This document shows, in pieces, positions 42,841-52,161 of a stretch of 64,000 nucleotides of DNA; the first letter of the stretch is position 1; each line of letters starts with the position of its first letter. A model generated the notes under the pieces. It saw only the letters and a program-made list of their open reading frames with translations, had not been told where the DNA came from and did not search any database. Source of the stretch: an uncultured beta proteobacterium. GTDB lineage: Bacteria > Pseudomonadota > Gammaproteobacteria > Burkholderiales > Burkholderiaceae_A. Both the position numbers and the translations under genes were made by a program. The DNA is taken from assembly GCA_902625535.1 (NCBI GenBank), contig CACOBT010000008.1:21987-85986 (forward strand). Reading direction: 5' to 3'.

Positions 42841-44078
42841 ACTTTTGCGACCCCGAACAGGTGAGCCAAGTCTTTAAAGAATATTTTCAGTTTTTCTTTT
42901 CTCTTTCTCTTTACAATTTCCTTACGCATGTAGGATTCAAACGTCAGATATTGGACATCTTTATCTTCGCAAATTTTTACAAACCTTTCTCTTAAATGGT
43001 CATTTCTATACCAAAAACTTTGTAATAATCCTAAAATGAAAAAAACTTTTCCATGCAATTTCAAAAAGTTTTTTCGGGGTTCTCTAAGATATTCTGGGTT
43101 TTTCTCCAAAACGCATTTAACTAGTGCTTTTGCAGCCAATTTCCCACTTAGCATCGCATAATAGATTCCCTCTCCTGAGGATGGCGCAACCACGCCCGCT
43201 GCATCGCCTACTAAAATAGTATCCGAGCCATTGTCCCACCTTTTTAGGGGCTTGAGTGGTATCGGTGCCCCCTCTCTGCGAATGACCTTACATGAATTTA
43301 ACTGATGTTTCTCTTTAAGGCTAGATATTGCGCCTTTGAATGAAAATTCTTTTTTTGCGCTTCCTGTACCAATACTGAATGTATCTCCGTGAGGAAAGAC
43401 CCAACTGTAGAAATCAGGAGAGTAACTGGAGGAATAGATAACATCACATCGGGTCGGTTCATAATTGTCCGATACCTCTTCCGGTCGTTGAATAATTTCG
43501 TGGTACGCAAACACAAGCTTCTTTAAGGAAGAGTTTTTAATTTCTTGCTTTGCCACCTCTGAATTTGCGCCGTCAGCACCCACCACATACGACGTTAAGA
43601 CACACTCGGGAAAAGACTTAGTGTCCGAGACACTATTCCTTGCGGTATAGTGCACAAGTATCTTATTTTCTGACCTGTTACGAGATATGAAGTTAAACGA
43701 ACCTATTTTTCTGATTGCTCCATTTTTTTGTGCTCGTTCCCTTAGCCATTCATCAAAGTGATCTCTATCGACCATGCCAACGAATCCGTTTTCTATCGGT
43801 ATATCAACTTTATTTTTTGTTGGAGATACGATCTGAGCTTTATTTATTTTTGCCACAAGTAGTTCGTCTGGTATTTCAAACTCTTCGATAGCTTTTGGAG
43901 GAATTGCCCCCCCACACGGCTTAATCCTTCCTGCCTTATCCAGTAATAACACGCTCAATCCAGATTTTACCAATTCATTTGCAGTAGTTGAGCCAGCGGG
44001 TCCTCCACCAATTACTACTACGTCAAAATATTTGTAATTATTTCTATTTCCAACTTTTTTTGTTCTTACCTGATCCAT
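42837..44078 (-). CDS. bchP: Geranylgeranyl diphosphate / geranylgeranyl-BChl reductase
   Basis: FAD-dependent reductase that saturates the geranylgeranyl tail of bacteriochlorophyll to phytyl. The 413-aa protein has the N-terminal dinucleotide site VVVIGGGPAGSTTANEL, the GGAIPPKAIEEFEIPDELL region, VDRDHFDEWLRERA, GADGANSEVAK, and DTILVGDAAGVVAPSSGEGIYYAM closing the FAD fold. About 20 extra polar residues precede the FAD motif. It lies 4 bp after the pucC-like gene and before tspO. Confidence 0.95.
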   Translation of the reverse strand: MDQVRTKKVGNRNNYKYFDVVVIGGGPAGSTTANELVKSGLSVLLLDKAGRIKPCGGAIPPKAIEEFEIPDELLVAKINKAQIVSPTKNKVDIPIENGFVGMVDRDHFDEWLRERAQKNGAIRKIGSFNFISRNRSENKILVHYTARNSVSDTKSFPECVLTSYVVGADGANSEVAKQEIKNSSLKKLVFAYHEIIQRPEEVSDNYEPTRCDVIYSSSYSPDFYSWVFPHGDTFSIGTGSAKKEFSFKGAISSLKEKHQLNSCKVIRREGAPIPLKPLKRWDNGSDTILVGDAAGVVAPSSGEGIYYAMLSGKLAAKALVKCVLEKNPEYLREPRKNFLKLHGKVFFILGLLQSFWYRNDHLRERFVKICEDKDVQYLTFESYMRKEIVKRKRKEKLKIFFKDLAHLFGVAKV

Positions 44079-44082
44079 ACTA

Positions 44083-45462
44083 TCAACTCCTTATTTCACA
44101 CACGAAGTTGTCACGAGAAAGTTTAGGACAATTTTCTTTTTTTTCATCTTCGCCTTTATGATTTGCCGACTTGAGTTTAAGAGATATTATTACCGCCAAT
44201 CCGAATATCGCAGCTTCCAACAAAAATACTGTTCCATAACCCTCCCTCGCAGATTGAAATAAATAACTGAATAGATCACTAAACACTGTCCCCATTAAGG
44301 CGCCCAACGCGAAAGCTATTGCTTGTGACGCCCCCCAAAGGCCCATTCTTATGCCCTCTTTTCTTTTCCCCCCTTCTTTTGCCAGTTGCATCATCAGGCC
44401 AATCGCCGCTATTGAAAATATCCCATTAGATACACCCAGAAATATCACAGTTTTTTGAAGGGAGATTGCTGTGTTTCCTGAGGCTAAAAAGTACAGAGTT
44501 ACTAAAGCCAAACAGGAAAGCGCACATCCAGACGTTATCCACAGATTTAACGAACCAATTTTTCTGGCAGAAAACCTACCTGAGCAGATGATACTGACAA
44601 ATATCATGCCTAAAAATACCCCGGCGTGTTGCATGCCTGAGAGCTTGGTGGTTTCTCCTGGAGTTAAGTAAAATACCGAGCCCGCAAACGGCTCTAAAAT
44701 CAAATCTTGCATGCTAAAGGCAAACATGGAGGCAAAAACAAATATGGTAAACATTCGCGTTTCACGCTCTTCCCAAATTGCAGAGATAGTATTGAAAAAA
44801 CCTTTCGAAGGACTCTCTTTTTGATGGACAATATTCTGTCTTTCCTGGATTATTTTGGTCTCAATTCCCCATATAGCTATTAGTGCAACGCACAATAATA
44901 TTAAGGTAATTGAACAACACACTATGAATAGCCGCGTTGGTGTAAAAGGGTCCAATAACGATCCCGTTATCATCGCAGTAATAGCGAAGCCCGCTATCAT
45001 CATTAGCCACAACACGCCAGCTGATGCAGCTCTTTTTTCTTCACTCACATTCTTAGCCAGAAATGTAAGTAGAGAAGTCCCTGCAGCGCTAACTCCAATC
45101 CCAATAAGCAAAAAGCCAAATGTTGCTATTAATAGACCAGTTAGTTTATCTTCGTACATAGGAACGATTGCAAAGCAAGATATAATGCTACCTAACGCTA
45201 AAACGATGAGACCACCGCATATCCATGAAGTGGCTTTTCCACCTTTATCTACCCCATAACCCATCCTCGGCCGGAGCATTTGGACGAAATAATGCAGTGT
45301 TACTAATAAACCGGGAACCGCAGCAGGCAATAACAGTTCGACGACCATTACTCTGTTTAAAGTTGATGTGGTAATCACGACCATGCCACCAATTCCTAAT
45401 TGAACCATTCCTAATCGGAAAATCTGTGTCCACGATAATTGCTGGTTTTGAGTAAAATTCAT
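44083..45462 (-). CDS. PucC/BCH2-family membrane transporter between bchG and bchP
   Basis: A 459-aa MFS-fold protein with about 12 membrane helices. It matches the family of LhaA, PucC and the Orf428 protein encoded between bchG and bchP in Rhodobacter, thought to help deliver bacteriochlorophyll into antenna complexes. Landmarks are LGMVQLGIGGMVVITTSTLNR, PRMGYGVDKGGKATSW and AASAGVLWLMMIAGFAI. A second family member (lhaA) is at the right edge. The start overlaps the bchG end by 4 bp. Confidence 0.9.
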   Translation of the reverse strand: MNFTQNQQLSWTQIFRLGMVQLGIGGMVVITTSTLNRVMVVELLLPAAVPGLLVTLHYFVQMLRPRMGYGVDKGGKATSWICGGLIVLALGSIISCFAIVPMYEDKLTGLLIATFGFLLIGIGVSAAGTSLLTFLAKNVSEEKRAASAGVLWLMMIAGFAITAMITGSLLDPFTPTRLFIVCCSITLILLCVALIAIWGIETKIIQERQNIVHQKESPSKGFFNTISAIWEERETRMFTIFVFASMFAFSMQDLILEPFAGSVFYLTPGETTKLSGMQHAGVFLGMIFVSIICSGRFSARKIGSLNLWITSGCALSCLALVTLYFLASGNTAISLQKTVIFLGVSNGIFSIAAIGLMMQLAKEGGKRKEGIRMGLWGASQAIAFALGALMGTVFSDLFSYLFQSAREGYGTVFLLEAAIFGLAVIISLKLKSANHKGEDEKKENCPKLSRDNFVCEIRS

Positions 45463-46358
45463 ATCGCGGAGGTTCCTTTACTAACACTCAGAAAACGCAG
45501 AGCCGATGCTGCAATCATCATACCGGCAACCAATAATGGAACTCCAAATGCACTGTAGGCGAGAGCCCTTTCTCGAGGTTTCTTAAGAAAATATCTCATT
45601 AAAATAATTTGTAAAGCTATTAACACTACGAGAGATAGGGCAAGTAGATTAGTTTCCCAGGAGAATAGCAGTAGCGTTACCATCAGTTGCGGAGCCAGCA
45701 TCGTAAAGCAGGCTACTTTTGCAGCAAAATGTTCTCCTAGTTTAACGGGTAAAGAATTAATTCCGAATTGCTTGTCACCGTCGATGGACTTGAAGTCATT
45801 CAAGGTCATAATTCCATGTGCACTAAGGCTGTAGAGAATGGCTAAATAGATAGTCTCGTCTGATGGGAGTTTACCGTTCGCAACGACTATTGCGCCGGTT
45901 ATCCAAGCTAATCCCTCATATGAAAAGCCGCAAGCAGCGTTGCCTAACCACCCGTTGTTTTTTAAACGGATCGGCGGCATGCTGTAGGCCCAGGCTAAAA
46001 GCACGGCTAATAATGTTGCAACAATTGCCCAATATCCGAGTGAAAACGAGACAACTATTGAGAGTAGGCTCCAAAAAATCGCTATTTTTAAACCCCATGT
46101 TCCCGGAATACGCCCCGAAGGAATCGGCCTATTAGGTTCATTTACAGCGTCCACATGCCGATCATACCAGTCATTAACAGCCTGGCTAGCTGCGCAGACT
46201 AGCGGCCCTGTAAGTAAAAGTCCAATAAATATCAGTAGACCTTGATCTATAAAATTACTTCCAGATGCTACAACACCGCAGGAAAATGCCCACATTGGTG
46301 GAAACCAGGTGATGGGTTTGAGTAATTCCCCAATATCTTTCGCATATATTTTATCCAT
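45459..46358 (-). CDS. bchG: Bacteriochlorophyll synthase
   Basis: UbiA-family membrane prenyltransferase that esterifies bacteriochlorophyllide a with geranylgeranyl diphosphate. The 299-aa protein has the first Asp motif AVNDWYDRHVDAVNEPNRPIPSG and the second NDFKSIDGDKQFGINSLPV, with several membrane helices. The start is ATG 46358 (MDKIYAKDIGELLKPITWFP); an upstream in-frame TTG at 46385 falls within the operator region. It heads the bchG-pucC-bchP-tspO operon and is divergent from crtI. Confidence 0.95.
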   Translation of the reverse strand: MDKIYAKDIGELLKPITWFPPMWAFSCGVVASGSNFIDQGLLIFIGLLLTGPLVCAASQAVNDWYDRHVDAVNEPNRPIPSGRIPGTWGLKIAIFWSLLSIVVSFSLGYWAIVATLLAVLLAWAYSMPPIRLKNNGWLGNAACGFSYEGLAWITGAIVVANGKLPSDETIYLAILYSLSAHGIMTLNDFKSIDGDKQFGINSLPVKLGEHFAAKVACFTMLAPQLMVTLLLFSWETNLLALSLVVLIALQIILMRYFLKKPRERALAYSAFGVPLLVAGMMIAASALRFLSVSKGTSAI

Positions 46359-46374
46359 TGTTGTATTTTCTACT

Positions 46375-46418
46375 TGACAGTGCAAACAGTCAATTGCAAT
46401 TTACACTTATAGTGTAAA
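46375..46418. promoter_or_regulatory. PpsR-like operator and inverted repeat between bchG and crtI
   Basis: TGACAGTGCAAACAGTCA at 46375-46392 has the PpsR spacing but TGA/TCA ends instead of TGT/ACA. The same variant occurs upstream of ppsR. Eight bases on is a perfect inverted repeat, TTTACAC-TTATA-GTGTAAA (46400-46418), whose half-sites point the opposite way from a standard operator. TATAGT inside it could be the crtI -10 element. Both divergent operons could be controlled here. Confidence 0.6.
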
Positions 46419-46443
46419 ATAAATAAAAAAAAGGGTTTTTTTG

Positions 46444-47997
46444 ATGGAATATGTTACGAAGCTCGAAAATCAACCAGAAGCCTTGATAATCGGAAGCGGT
46501 TTTGGCGGTATCGCAACTGGGATTCGCTTACAGGCTAGGGGTTATAAAACAACCATCTTTGAAAAATTGGATCAACCCGGTGGGAGGGCCAGTGTTTTCA
46601 AACAGGATGGATTTACTTTCGACGCAGGCCCCACTATCGTAACTGCGCCATTTTTATTGGAGGAATTATGGGAACTGTGTGGTCGAAAATTTTCTGATTC
46701 AGTGACGTTGAAAGAAATGAACCCCTTTTATAGGATACGATTTGATACCGGTGAGTTTTTCGATTACACGGGGGACCCTGGCAAAATGCGAGATCAAATC
46801 CGTAAATTTTCTCCAAATGAAGTTCACAAGTATGACGAATTTATGGAGAGGGCCGAGCTCTGTTATCGACTTGGATATGAGGATTTAGGAAACCTCCCTT
46901 ATAACTCTCTTTCGGATTTACTAAAGTCGATTCCCTCGATGATTAGGATGGGAGCATGGCAGAGTATTTATAAGCTGGTCTCGAAATATTTTAAGAATGA
47001 ACAATTAAGACAAGTTTTTAGTTTTCACCCACTATTAATTGGTGGAGATCCGTCAGCTGTTACGTGTGTATACAGTCTGATCGCAGCATTGGAAAGACGC
47101 TATGGCGTCCATTCAGCTATGGGAGGCACTGGAGCGATTATAAGTGCGATGGTAGATCTGTATGAGGATATCGGGGGCACAATAATCTATGACGCGGAGG
47201 TTACTAAAATTGATGTCCAAAACCGGTGTGCTAAAGGCCTGTATTTGAGGAGTGGGGAATATTTTCAATCGAATGTAATTGTTTCAAATGGAGATACGGC
47301 GTGGACATACACGCATCTTTTGGATGAGGGTTATAGGAAAAAGTGGAATGATAAAAAAATAAAAAGTAGCTCTTTTTCAATGAGCTTATTTGTTTGGTAC
47401 TTTGGAACTTCAAAAGTTTTCGATGATGTTCAACATCATACTATTCTTTTAGGTAAAAGTTACTTGCCCTTATTGCATGATATTTTTCGAGAAAAAAAAC
47501 TTTCAGCAGATTTTAGTTTGTACTTACACAGACCAACTGCAACTGATAAAGGGATGGCGCCTCCAAATCATGATACTTTCTATGTTTTATCGCCGGTACC
47601 AAATCTATTAGGAAATGTTGATTGGGACAAAGAAAAAGAAAGTTACAGAAAAAAAATTGAAAAGTACCTAGATAAAACTATCTTGCCTGGGTTAACTAAG
47701 TCAATAGTTTCGTCGAAAGTTTTTACGCCTAATGATTTTGAACAAAGATATTTGGCATTTAATGGCGCAGCTTTTGGGATGGAGCCATTGCTTCTGCAAA
47801 GTGCGTGGTTTAGACCACACAATAAGAGTGAAGATATCAAAGGCCTTTATATGGTCGGGGCTAGTACACATCCAGGTGCAGGTATTCCTGGAGTTCTAAC
47901 TTCAGCGAAACTACTGGATAAGGTAATTCCAGAGAGTTATTCCTCAAGTAAATTTGCCAATAAAAAAACCGGAGAGCGAGCTTATGGAAGTGTTTGA
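46444..47997 (+). CDS. crtI: Phytoene desaturase
   Basis: FAD-dependent desaturase converting phytoene to neurosporene or lycopene. The 517-aa protein has an N-terminal FAD fold (ALIIGSGFGGIATGIRLQARG, EKLDQPGGRASVFKQDGFTFDAGPTIV), SFHPLLIGGDPSAVTCVYSLI and the C-terminal carotenoid dehydrogenase signature GLYMVGASTHPGAGIPGVLTSAKL. The start is ATG 46444, after AAGGG. Number of desaturation steps cannot be read from sequence. The end overlaps crtB by 14 bp. Confidence 0.95.
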   Translation: MEYVTKLENQPEALIIGSGFGGIATGIRLQARGYKTTIFEKLDQPGGRASVFKQDGFTFDAGPTIVTAPFLLEELWELCGRKFSDSVTLKEMNPFYRIRFDTGEFFDYTGDPGKMRDQIRKFSPNEVHKYDEFMERAELCYRLGYEDLGNLPYNSLSDLLKSIPSMIRMGAWQSIYKLVSKYFKNEQLRQVFSFHPLLIGGDPSAVTCVYSLIAALERRYGVHSAMGGTGAIISAMVDLYEDIGGTIIYDAEVTKIDVQNRCAKGLYLRSGEYFQSNVIVSNGDTAWTYTHLLDEGYRKKWNDKKIKSSSFSMSLFVWYFGTSKVFDDVQHHTILLGKSYLPLLHDIFREKKLSADFSLYLHRPTATDKGMAPPNHDTFYVLSPVPNLLGNVDWDKEKESYRKKIEKYLDKTILPGLTKSIVSSKVFTPNDFEQRYLAFNGAAFGMEPLLLQSAWFRPHNKSEDIKGLYMVGASTHPGAGIPGVLTSAKLLDKVIPESYSSSKFANKKTGERAYGSV

Positions 47998-49075
47998 TAG
48001 AGAACGGATACAAAATAGTCACGACTCACTAAATTGCAGCAAAATTATGGCAAATGGATCGAAATCCTTTTACGCCGCATCACGACTTTTCCCTGCGAGG
48101 TTGAGAGGTCCCGCGACTATTATCTATACTTATTGCAGATTGGCAGACGATTTAGTCGACAAAGGTGGGACAAAAAAAACACTTAGGTCTTTAAGAGAGA
48201 GACTGAGGAGAATATACAGCGGGAACCCTTCCGATCAAGGAGTTGATAGAGAGTTTGCAAGAGTGGTTTTAAATTATGGCATTCCGATAGAATTACCATT
48301 AGCTCTGTTAGAGGGATTTGAATGGGACCTTGATGGTAGACGCTATGAAACGTTGGAAGAGTTAACAGACTACGCTATTCGTGTAGCAGGTTCGGTTGGA
48401 GTAATGATCTCAATATTGATGGGAGTAACAGATAGGCGCGTACTCACCTCTGCTTGTAAGTTAGGAATAGCTATGCAATTTACAAACATTGCGCGAGATG
48501 TTGGAGAAGATGCAAGAAATTCTCGATTATATCTTCCTGAGAGTTGGATGAAACAAGTAGATTTAGATCCCGATAGTTGGTTAAAACATTCAGTTGAAAA
48601 CCAAAAGATTCGATCGTTAGTTAAGAGATTATTGGATGTCGCTACGTCTCATTATCAATCCTCGTCAGAGGCCATTTTATTGCTTCCGAAGAACTGTAGA
48701 ATCTCAATAATGTCCGCAAGATATATTTATGAGGAAATTGGAAATGAATTAGCGAAAAATTATTTTGACTCTATAAATTACAGGGCACACGTATCTTTCT
48801 CAAAGAAACTTATGCTAATAATGAAATCTGCAAATGATTCACTTATTTCAATGCTTTTACCTACATCCTCCGCCGCGATGAGCAGTCATTCTTTTTTAAA
48901 TTCTAAGCTTTCTTTTATACTTGATCCCGTCACTGATAAGTTCAGAGGTAAACGATGTTCAACAATGCCACTAAATTTCTTGCAGCGATTAAATTGGGTG
49001 ATTGAACTTTTTTTAAAGTTAGCTGAAAGAGACAAATATCAGTTAGTCGATCCGCGGCATCCGCCACGGCAATAA
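47984..49075 (+). CDS. crtB: Phytoene synthase
   Basis: Condenses two geranylgeranyl diphosphates to phytoene. The 363-aa protein has KSFYAASRLFPARLRGP, the first Asp-rich motif YCRLADDLVD, RVAGSVGVMISILMG and the second motif NIARDVGEDARNSRLYLP. The start is ATG 47984 inside the end of crtI. The C-terminus extends ~60 residues beyond the core. The last 33 bp overlap convergent crtC. Confidence 0.95.
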   Translation: MEVFDRERIQNSHDSLNCSKIMANGSKSFYAASRLFPARLRGPATIIYTYCRLADDLVDKGGTKKTLRSLRERLRRIYSGNPSDQGVDREFARVVLNYGIPIELPLALLEGFEWDLDGRRYETLEELTDYAIRVAGSVGVMISILMGVTDRRVLTSACKLGIAMQFTNIARDVGEDARNSRLYLPESWMKQVDLDPDSWLKHSVENQKIRSLVKRLLDVATSHYQSSSEAILLLPKNCRISIMSARYIYEEIGNELAKNYFDSINYRAHVSFSKKLMLIMKSANDSLISMLLPTSSAAMSSHSFLNSKLSFILDPVTDKFRGKRCSTMPLNFLQRLNWVIELFLKLAERDKYQLVDPRHPPRQ

Positions 49076-49987
49076 GCTTCTGACTAAGGAATTTGAGTAC
49101 CGATTGAGGTTCAATGTCTCATGCATGACCAGTTGCCTGTCTCCCAAAAGGCCTGCGGACAGCATGCTTCGTGAGTAAAAAGGTGTATCTTCGAGACTTT
49201 TTAGTATGTGAGACGGACGAGCTGGTTCAGCGCGCATAAATCTTGGAATCAACCATTTCGTGTTCGGCAAGTCTTCCCGCGGTGGTGGAGCGATCCTTTT
49301 GACACTTCCATCAGGAAAGAAGCGTAACGGTAAAACTCTTTCTCTCCCTATTTTTTGTTTTATGTCATAAAAAACCAAAACACTATCATCTTCAAGATGT
49401 GTTTTCGCCCAATTCCATCCGTGAAAAGGAGTCTCTAATGGCTCATCACCTTCATTCGAATCGCAGTAACCATGACCTTGCCAGTTGAGGTTTAGACTTG
49501 GAAAATCCACCGATACCTCTGCGTGAGGTGCCAATGGTCCCCATCTGTGTTTTTTATCATCATCTAACCACGTACTGTATAAGAAAAACTTTGAAGCAGA
49601 TAGTACTATTTTCCCTTTTACCCTCTTTGGAAAAGGCGCTGCAATTTCATCAATATCAACTACTATCCGATCATTTTTCCACTCAATCTTACTATTTGCA
49701 ATTTCAAAATAATTATTCTTGCGATTGACATATTTTTTGCCAAACTCTGTCATTGTCCAGATCTTTTTGTCCTGGTTATAGAGTGCTAAATTGAAAGAGC
49801 AAAAATCCTCTGGGTCAGCGCTTTCAATATTTTGCTTTTTTGCGGAAGAGTAATACGGAGAAAAGACACTACCGACGAATATAATTAGTGAAAATGCGTG
49901 TGTGCCGTTCTCACTCGTTCCATCAATGTACCACCAAAGATAGCCACCAGGGTTTACTGGTTGATCAAACCTAGGTCCTCCATCAAT
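49043..49987 (-). CDS. crtC: Hydroxyneurosporene synthase (carotenoid 1,2-hydratase)
   Basis: Adds water to the 1,2 double bond of acyclic carotenoids. The conserved protein begins GPRFDQPVNPGGYLWWYIDG, with SVFSPYY, WGPLAPHAEVSVDFPSLNLNWQGHGYCDSNEG and GWNWAKTHLEDDSVLVFYDIK. The frame is open upstream to 50263, but that stretch only shadows the end of crtD. Between crtD's end and the conserved start there is no ATG, GTG or TTG in frame. An ATT at 49985-49987 directly before DGGPRFD is the best fit; the next conventional codon is ATG 50116. It overlaps crtD by 34 bp. Confidence 0.9.
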   Translation of the reverse strand: MDGGPRFDQPVNPGGYLWWYIDGTSENGTHAFSLIIFVGSVFSPYYSSAKKQNIESADPEDFCSFNLALYNQDKKIWTMTEFGKKYVNRKNNYFEIANSKIEWKNDRIVVDIDEIAAPFPKRVKGKIVLSASKFFLYSTWLDDDKKHRWGPLAPHAEVSVDFPSLNLNWQGHGYCDSNEGDEPLETPFHGWNWAKTHLEDDSVLVFYDIKQKIGRERVLPLRFFPDGSVKRIAPPPREDLPNTKWLIPRFMRAEPARPSHILKSLEDTPFYSRSMLSAGLLGDRQLVMHETLNLNRYSNSLVRSLLPWRMPRID

Positions 49988-51450
49988 GCCTCTGCCGCCA
50001 ATTGGCCTGATATGGTCGCCATCGGCAACCCTGGTCCCGGGTGAACGCTCCCACCCGAAAGGTAGAGACCCGATATCTTGCTGCGTGAGGAGGGTCGAGT
50101 AAACGGACTCAACCATCCGTGTGTTGGTCTCCCGTACAATGCTCCTCCGGTTCCTGGGAACCTCGTGTGAAATGTTTGAGGAGTCATTGTACATAGTTCT
50201 CTTTTCGGCTCGTCTATCTTTAGCCCACATTTTTCTAACAGGGAAAATACTGATGCTTGACATGTTTCCATCTCCGATTTTGATATGGTGGCAAAATCTC
50301 CGTTTGGAGGCGCGTTTATTAACAGGAAAAGCCGTTCATCTTTACCTGGGGTTAATGAACCATCGTTTAATCTATCTTGAGCACAGATGTAAACGGTCGG
50401 CTCAGAAGGGACTTTACCCTTTTTGAAGATATCAGAAAACTCTTGTCGATAAGACGAATTGAAAAATATGTTATGTCGACTGAGTTTGAATCCAGCGGTT
50501 TTAGTGGTTGTCATCAACGTGATTGCCGATAAGGATCGGTTTTTTCTTGAATAATAGGGATTTTTTTTACGAATTCTGTGATTGACTAAGTAACTATCTA
50601 AATCGCCAAAATCACCGTTAAAAATAATTTTATCCGTTAGTATATGGTCGCCATTATTTAACCTAACCCCCGTAATTTTCCCATTATACGAAAGGATTTC
50701 TTCGCAAAAGTTCTTGTAAATATTTACCCCTTTTTTTATTGCAAGTTTTTTTAATGCTCTAGCCAGATTTATAACTCCGCCATCAACACTCCATACCCCT
50801 TGCATCTCTACATCCCATATTAACATCAAGGTGGAAGGAGCCTCCCAAGGTGATGAACCACAGTATGTTGCATATCGACCGAAAAGTTGACGTAATCTTT
50901 CATCTTTAAACTGTCTCTCCAATTTTTCCCAGAGGCTACTAAAAGCCCCCGCCTGCAATAAAAATTTTGACCCTCGAAAACCAATCGCTTTAACCATTCT
51001 TAACATATTTGGCTTCTGGCACTTCATATAGGTTTTTTCTAATACTGAGAAAAGTTCTTGAGCTAGAGTCGAAAATTCACGAAAATTTTTTGCTTCAGCA
51101 ATACTTGAAAATCTTGCAACAGCTTCAAAAGACTTTTGTTTATCCGAAAATAAATCGAGGATTTCATCGGGCGACCAGGCGTGTCGAGCTATAACGTCAA
51201 GCTTATTGAACTTAACGTATTCATCAATATTTTCGTTTGATTTTGCGAACAGATTTGAAAATACGTCTTTTAATGTAACCACCGTAGGACCACAGTCAAA
51301 CCTGTTCCCATTTTTATCTTCCGCTGTAGCTACTTTCCCCCCAAGTTCATCTTTCGGATCGATTAAGTCTACTTCAATTCCGTTGTTTGCCAATTCGATT
51401 GCAGCAGAAAGTCCTCCAAAACCTCCTCCAATGACGACAACTTTAGTCAA
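49954..51450 (-). CDS. crtD: Methoxyneurosporene (hydroxyneurosporene) 3,4-desaturase
   Basis: CrtI-family FAD enzyme that introduces the 3,4 double bond in spheroidene/spirilloxanthin synthesis. The 498-aa protein starts MTKVVVIGGGFGGLSAAIEL, then IDPKDELGGKVATAEDKNG and FDCGPTVVTL, with YATYCGSSPWEAPSTLMLIWDVEMQGVW and the C-terminal GLYLSGGSVHPGPGLPMATISGQLAAEAL. It overlaps crtA by 8 bp at its start and crtC at its end, so crtA-crtD-crtC form one unit. Confidence 0.94.
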   Translation of the reverse strand: MTKVVVIGGGFGGLSAAIELANNGIEVDLIDPKDELGGKVATAEDKNGNRFDCGPTVVTLKDVFSNLFAKSNENIDEYVKFNKLDVIARHAWSPDEILDLFSDKQKSFEAVARFSSIAEAKNFREFSTLAQELFSVLEKTYMKCQKPNMLRMVKAIGFRGSKFLLQAGAFSSLWEKLERQFKDERLRQLFGRYATYCGSSPWEAPSTLMLIWDVEMQGVWSVDGGVINLARALKKLAIKKGVNIYKNFCEEILSYNGKITGVRLNNGDHILTDKIIFNGDFGDLDSYLVNHRIRKKNPYYSRKNRSLSAITLMTTTKTAGFKLSRHNIFFNSSYRQEFSDIFKKGKVPSEPTVYICAQDRLNDGSLTPGKDERLFLLINAPPNGDFATISKSEMETCQASVFSLLEKCGLKIDEPKRELCTMTPQTFHTRFPGTGGALYGRPTHGWLSPFTRPSSRSKISGLYLSGGSVHPGPGLPMATISGQLAAEALMEDLGLINQ

Positions 51451-52144
51451 ATTTTCTTCCTTTCCATATTCCTCTCATTTCCTTTGCACGAAATCGCACG
51501 AACATAGACTCACTAAAATAATTTCTATGATACGCTTCTTTCAACGCATGCAAATGAGCGCCCTTTTTCGAGTAAAGTTCCAAACATTGGGAATTCTCCC
51601 AGATAGTGAAGGTTGCTTGACGCAGTAGTGGCGCCTCTCCCAAACCTATGGACAACATACACCCCTCTACATCGGACAAAGCATTTTCAGTTCCCGATGT
51701 ATGGGACCAAAAACTAATCATTTTTTGCACTCGAATCGATGCTCTAGTAAGAGATGCAATAGGTTTTCCTTCTAGTTCCCAGTCTTTCAACCTCTGACCA
51801 GCAGTAATTTTATTTCCGCTCCAGCTTCCTCTAGATGAGTATGGTTGTAGTATTGAAACGAAGAACTCATCTGATCTCGTTTCGTATTGCCTTAATAAAC
51901 TACTGGAATCCGAAAAATATTGTGCATTTTTCTCATCCTCAAAGTGGATACAAAGACCTTGGTAGTTTAGCCCTGGTAACACTCCGAATCCTCCCCTGTA
52001 GCCACTTCCCAATACCTTAAAAAAGATAAGACCAGGGATTTTCGGAACAAAGTATTTACGCAATGCGAGTTGAGGGACACCCCAGTGCAGGTAGTCCCGT
52101 TTAAACTTTGCTAACGCTATTACTGTTGTTTGTTGCTGAGCCAT
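51443..52144 (-). CDS. crtA: Spheroidene monooxygenase
   Basis: Introduces the 2-keto group giving spheroidenone or 2-ketospirilloxanthin under oxygen. The 233-aa protein matches the family by ALAKFKRDYLHWGVPQLALRK, FFKVLGSGYRGGFGVLPG, GSWSGNKI, PIASLTRASIR and SIGLGEAPLLRQATFTIWE near the C-terminus. Its presence indicates aerobic production of ketocarotenoids. It lies 17 bp after ppsR on the same strand and overlaps crtD. Confidence 0.94.
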   Translation of the reverse strand: MAQQQTTVIALAKFKRDYLHWGVPQLALRKYFVPKIPGLIFFKVLGSGYRGGFGVLPGLNYQGLCIHFEDEKNAQYFSDSSSLLRQYETRSDEFFVSILQPYSSRGSWSGNKITAGQRLKDWELEGKPIASLTRASIRVQKMISFWSHTSGTENALSDVEGCMLSIGLGEAPLLRQATFTIWENSQCLELYSKKGAHLHALKEAYHRNYFSESMFVRFRAKEMRGIWKGRKFD

Positions 52145-52161
52145 ATGTACTTGCTGTGCTA

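Noticed and set aside
49988..50263. Long N-terminal extension of CrtC
   Set aside because: The stretch is the out-of-frame shadow of the conserved CrtD C-terminus and has no CrtC-like sequence.
51206..51628. 140-codon plus-strand ORF opposite crtD/crtA
   Set aside because: It lies wholly within two well-supported genes on the other strand and has no ribosome binding site or family likeness.
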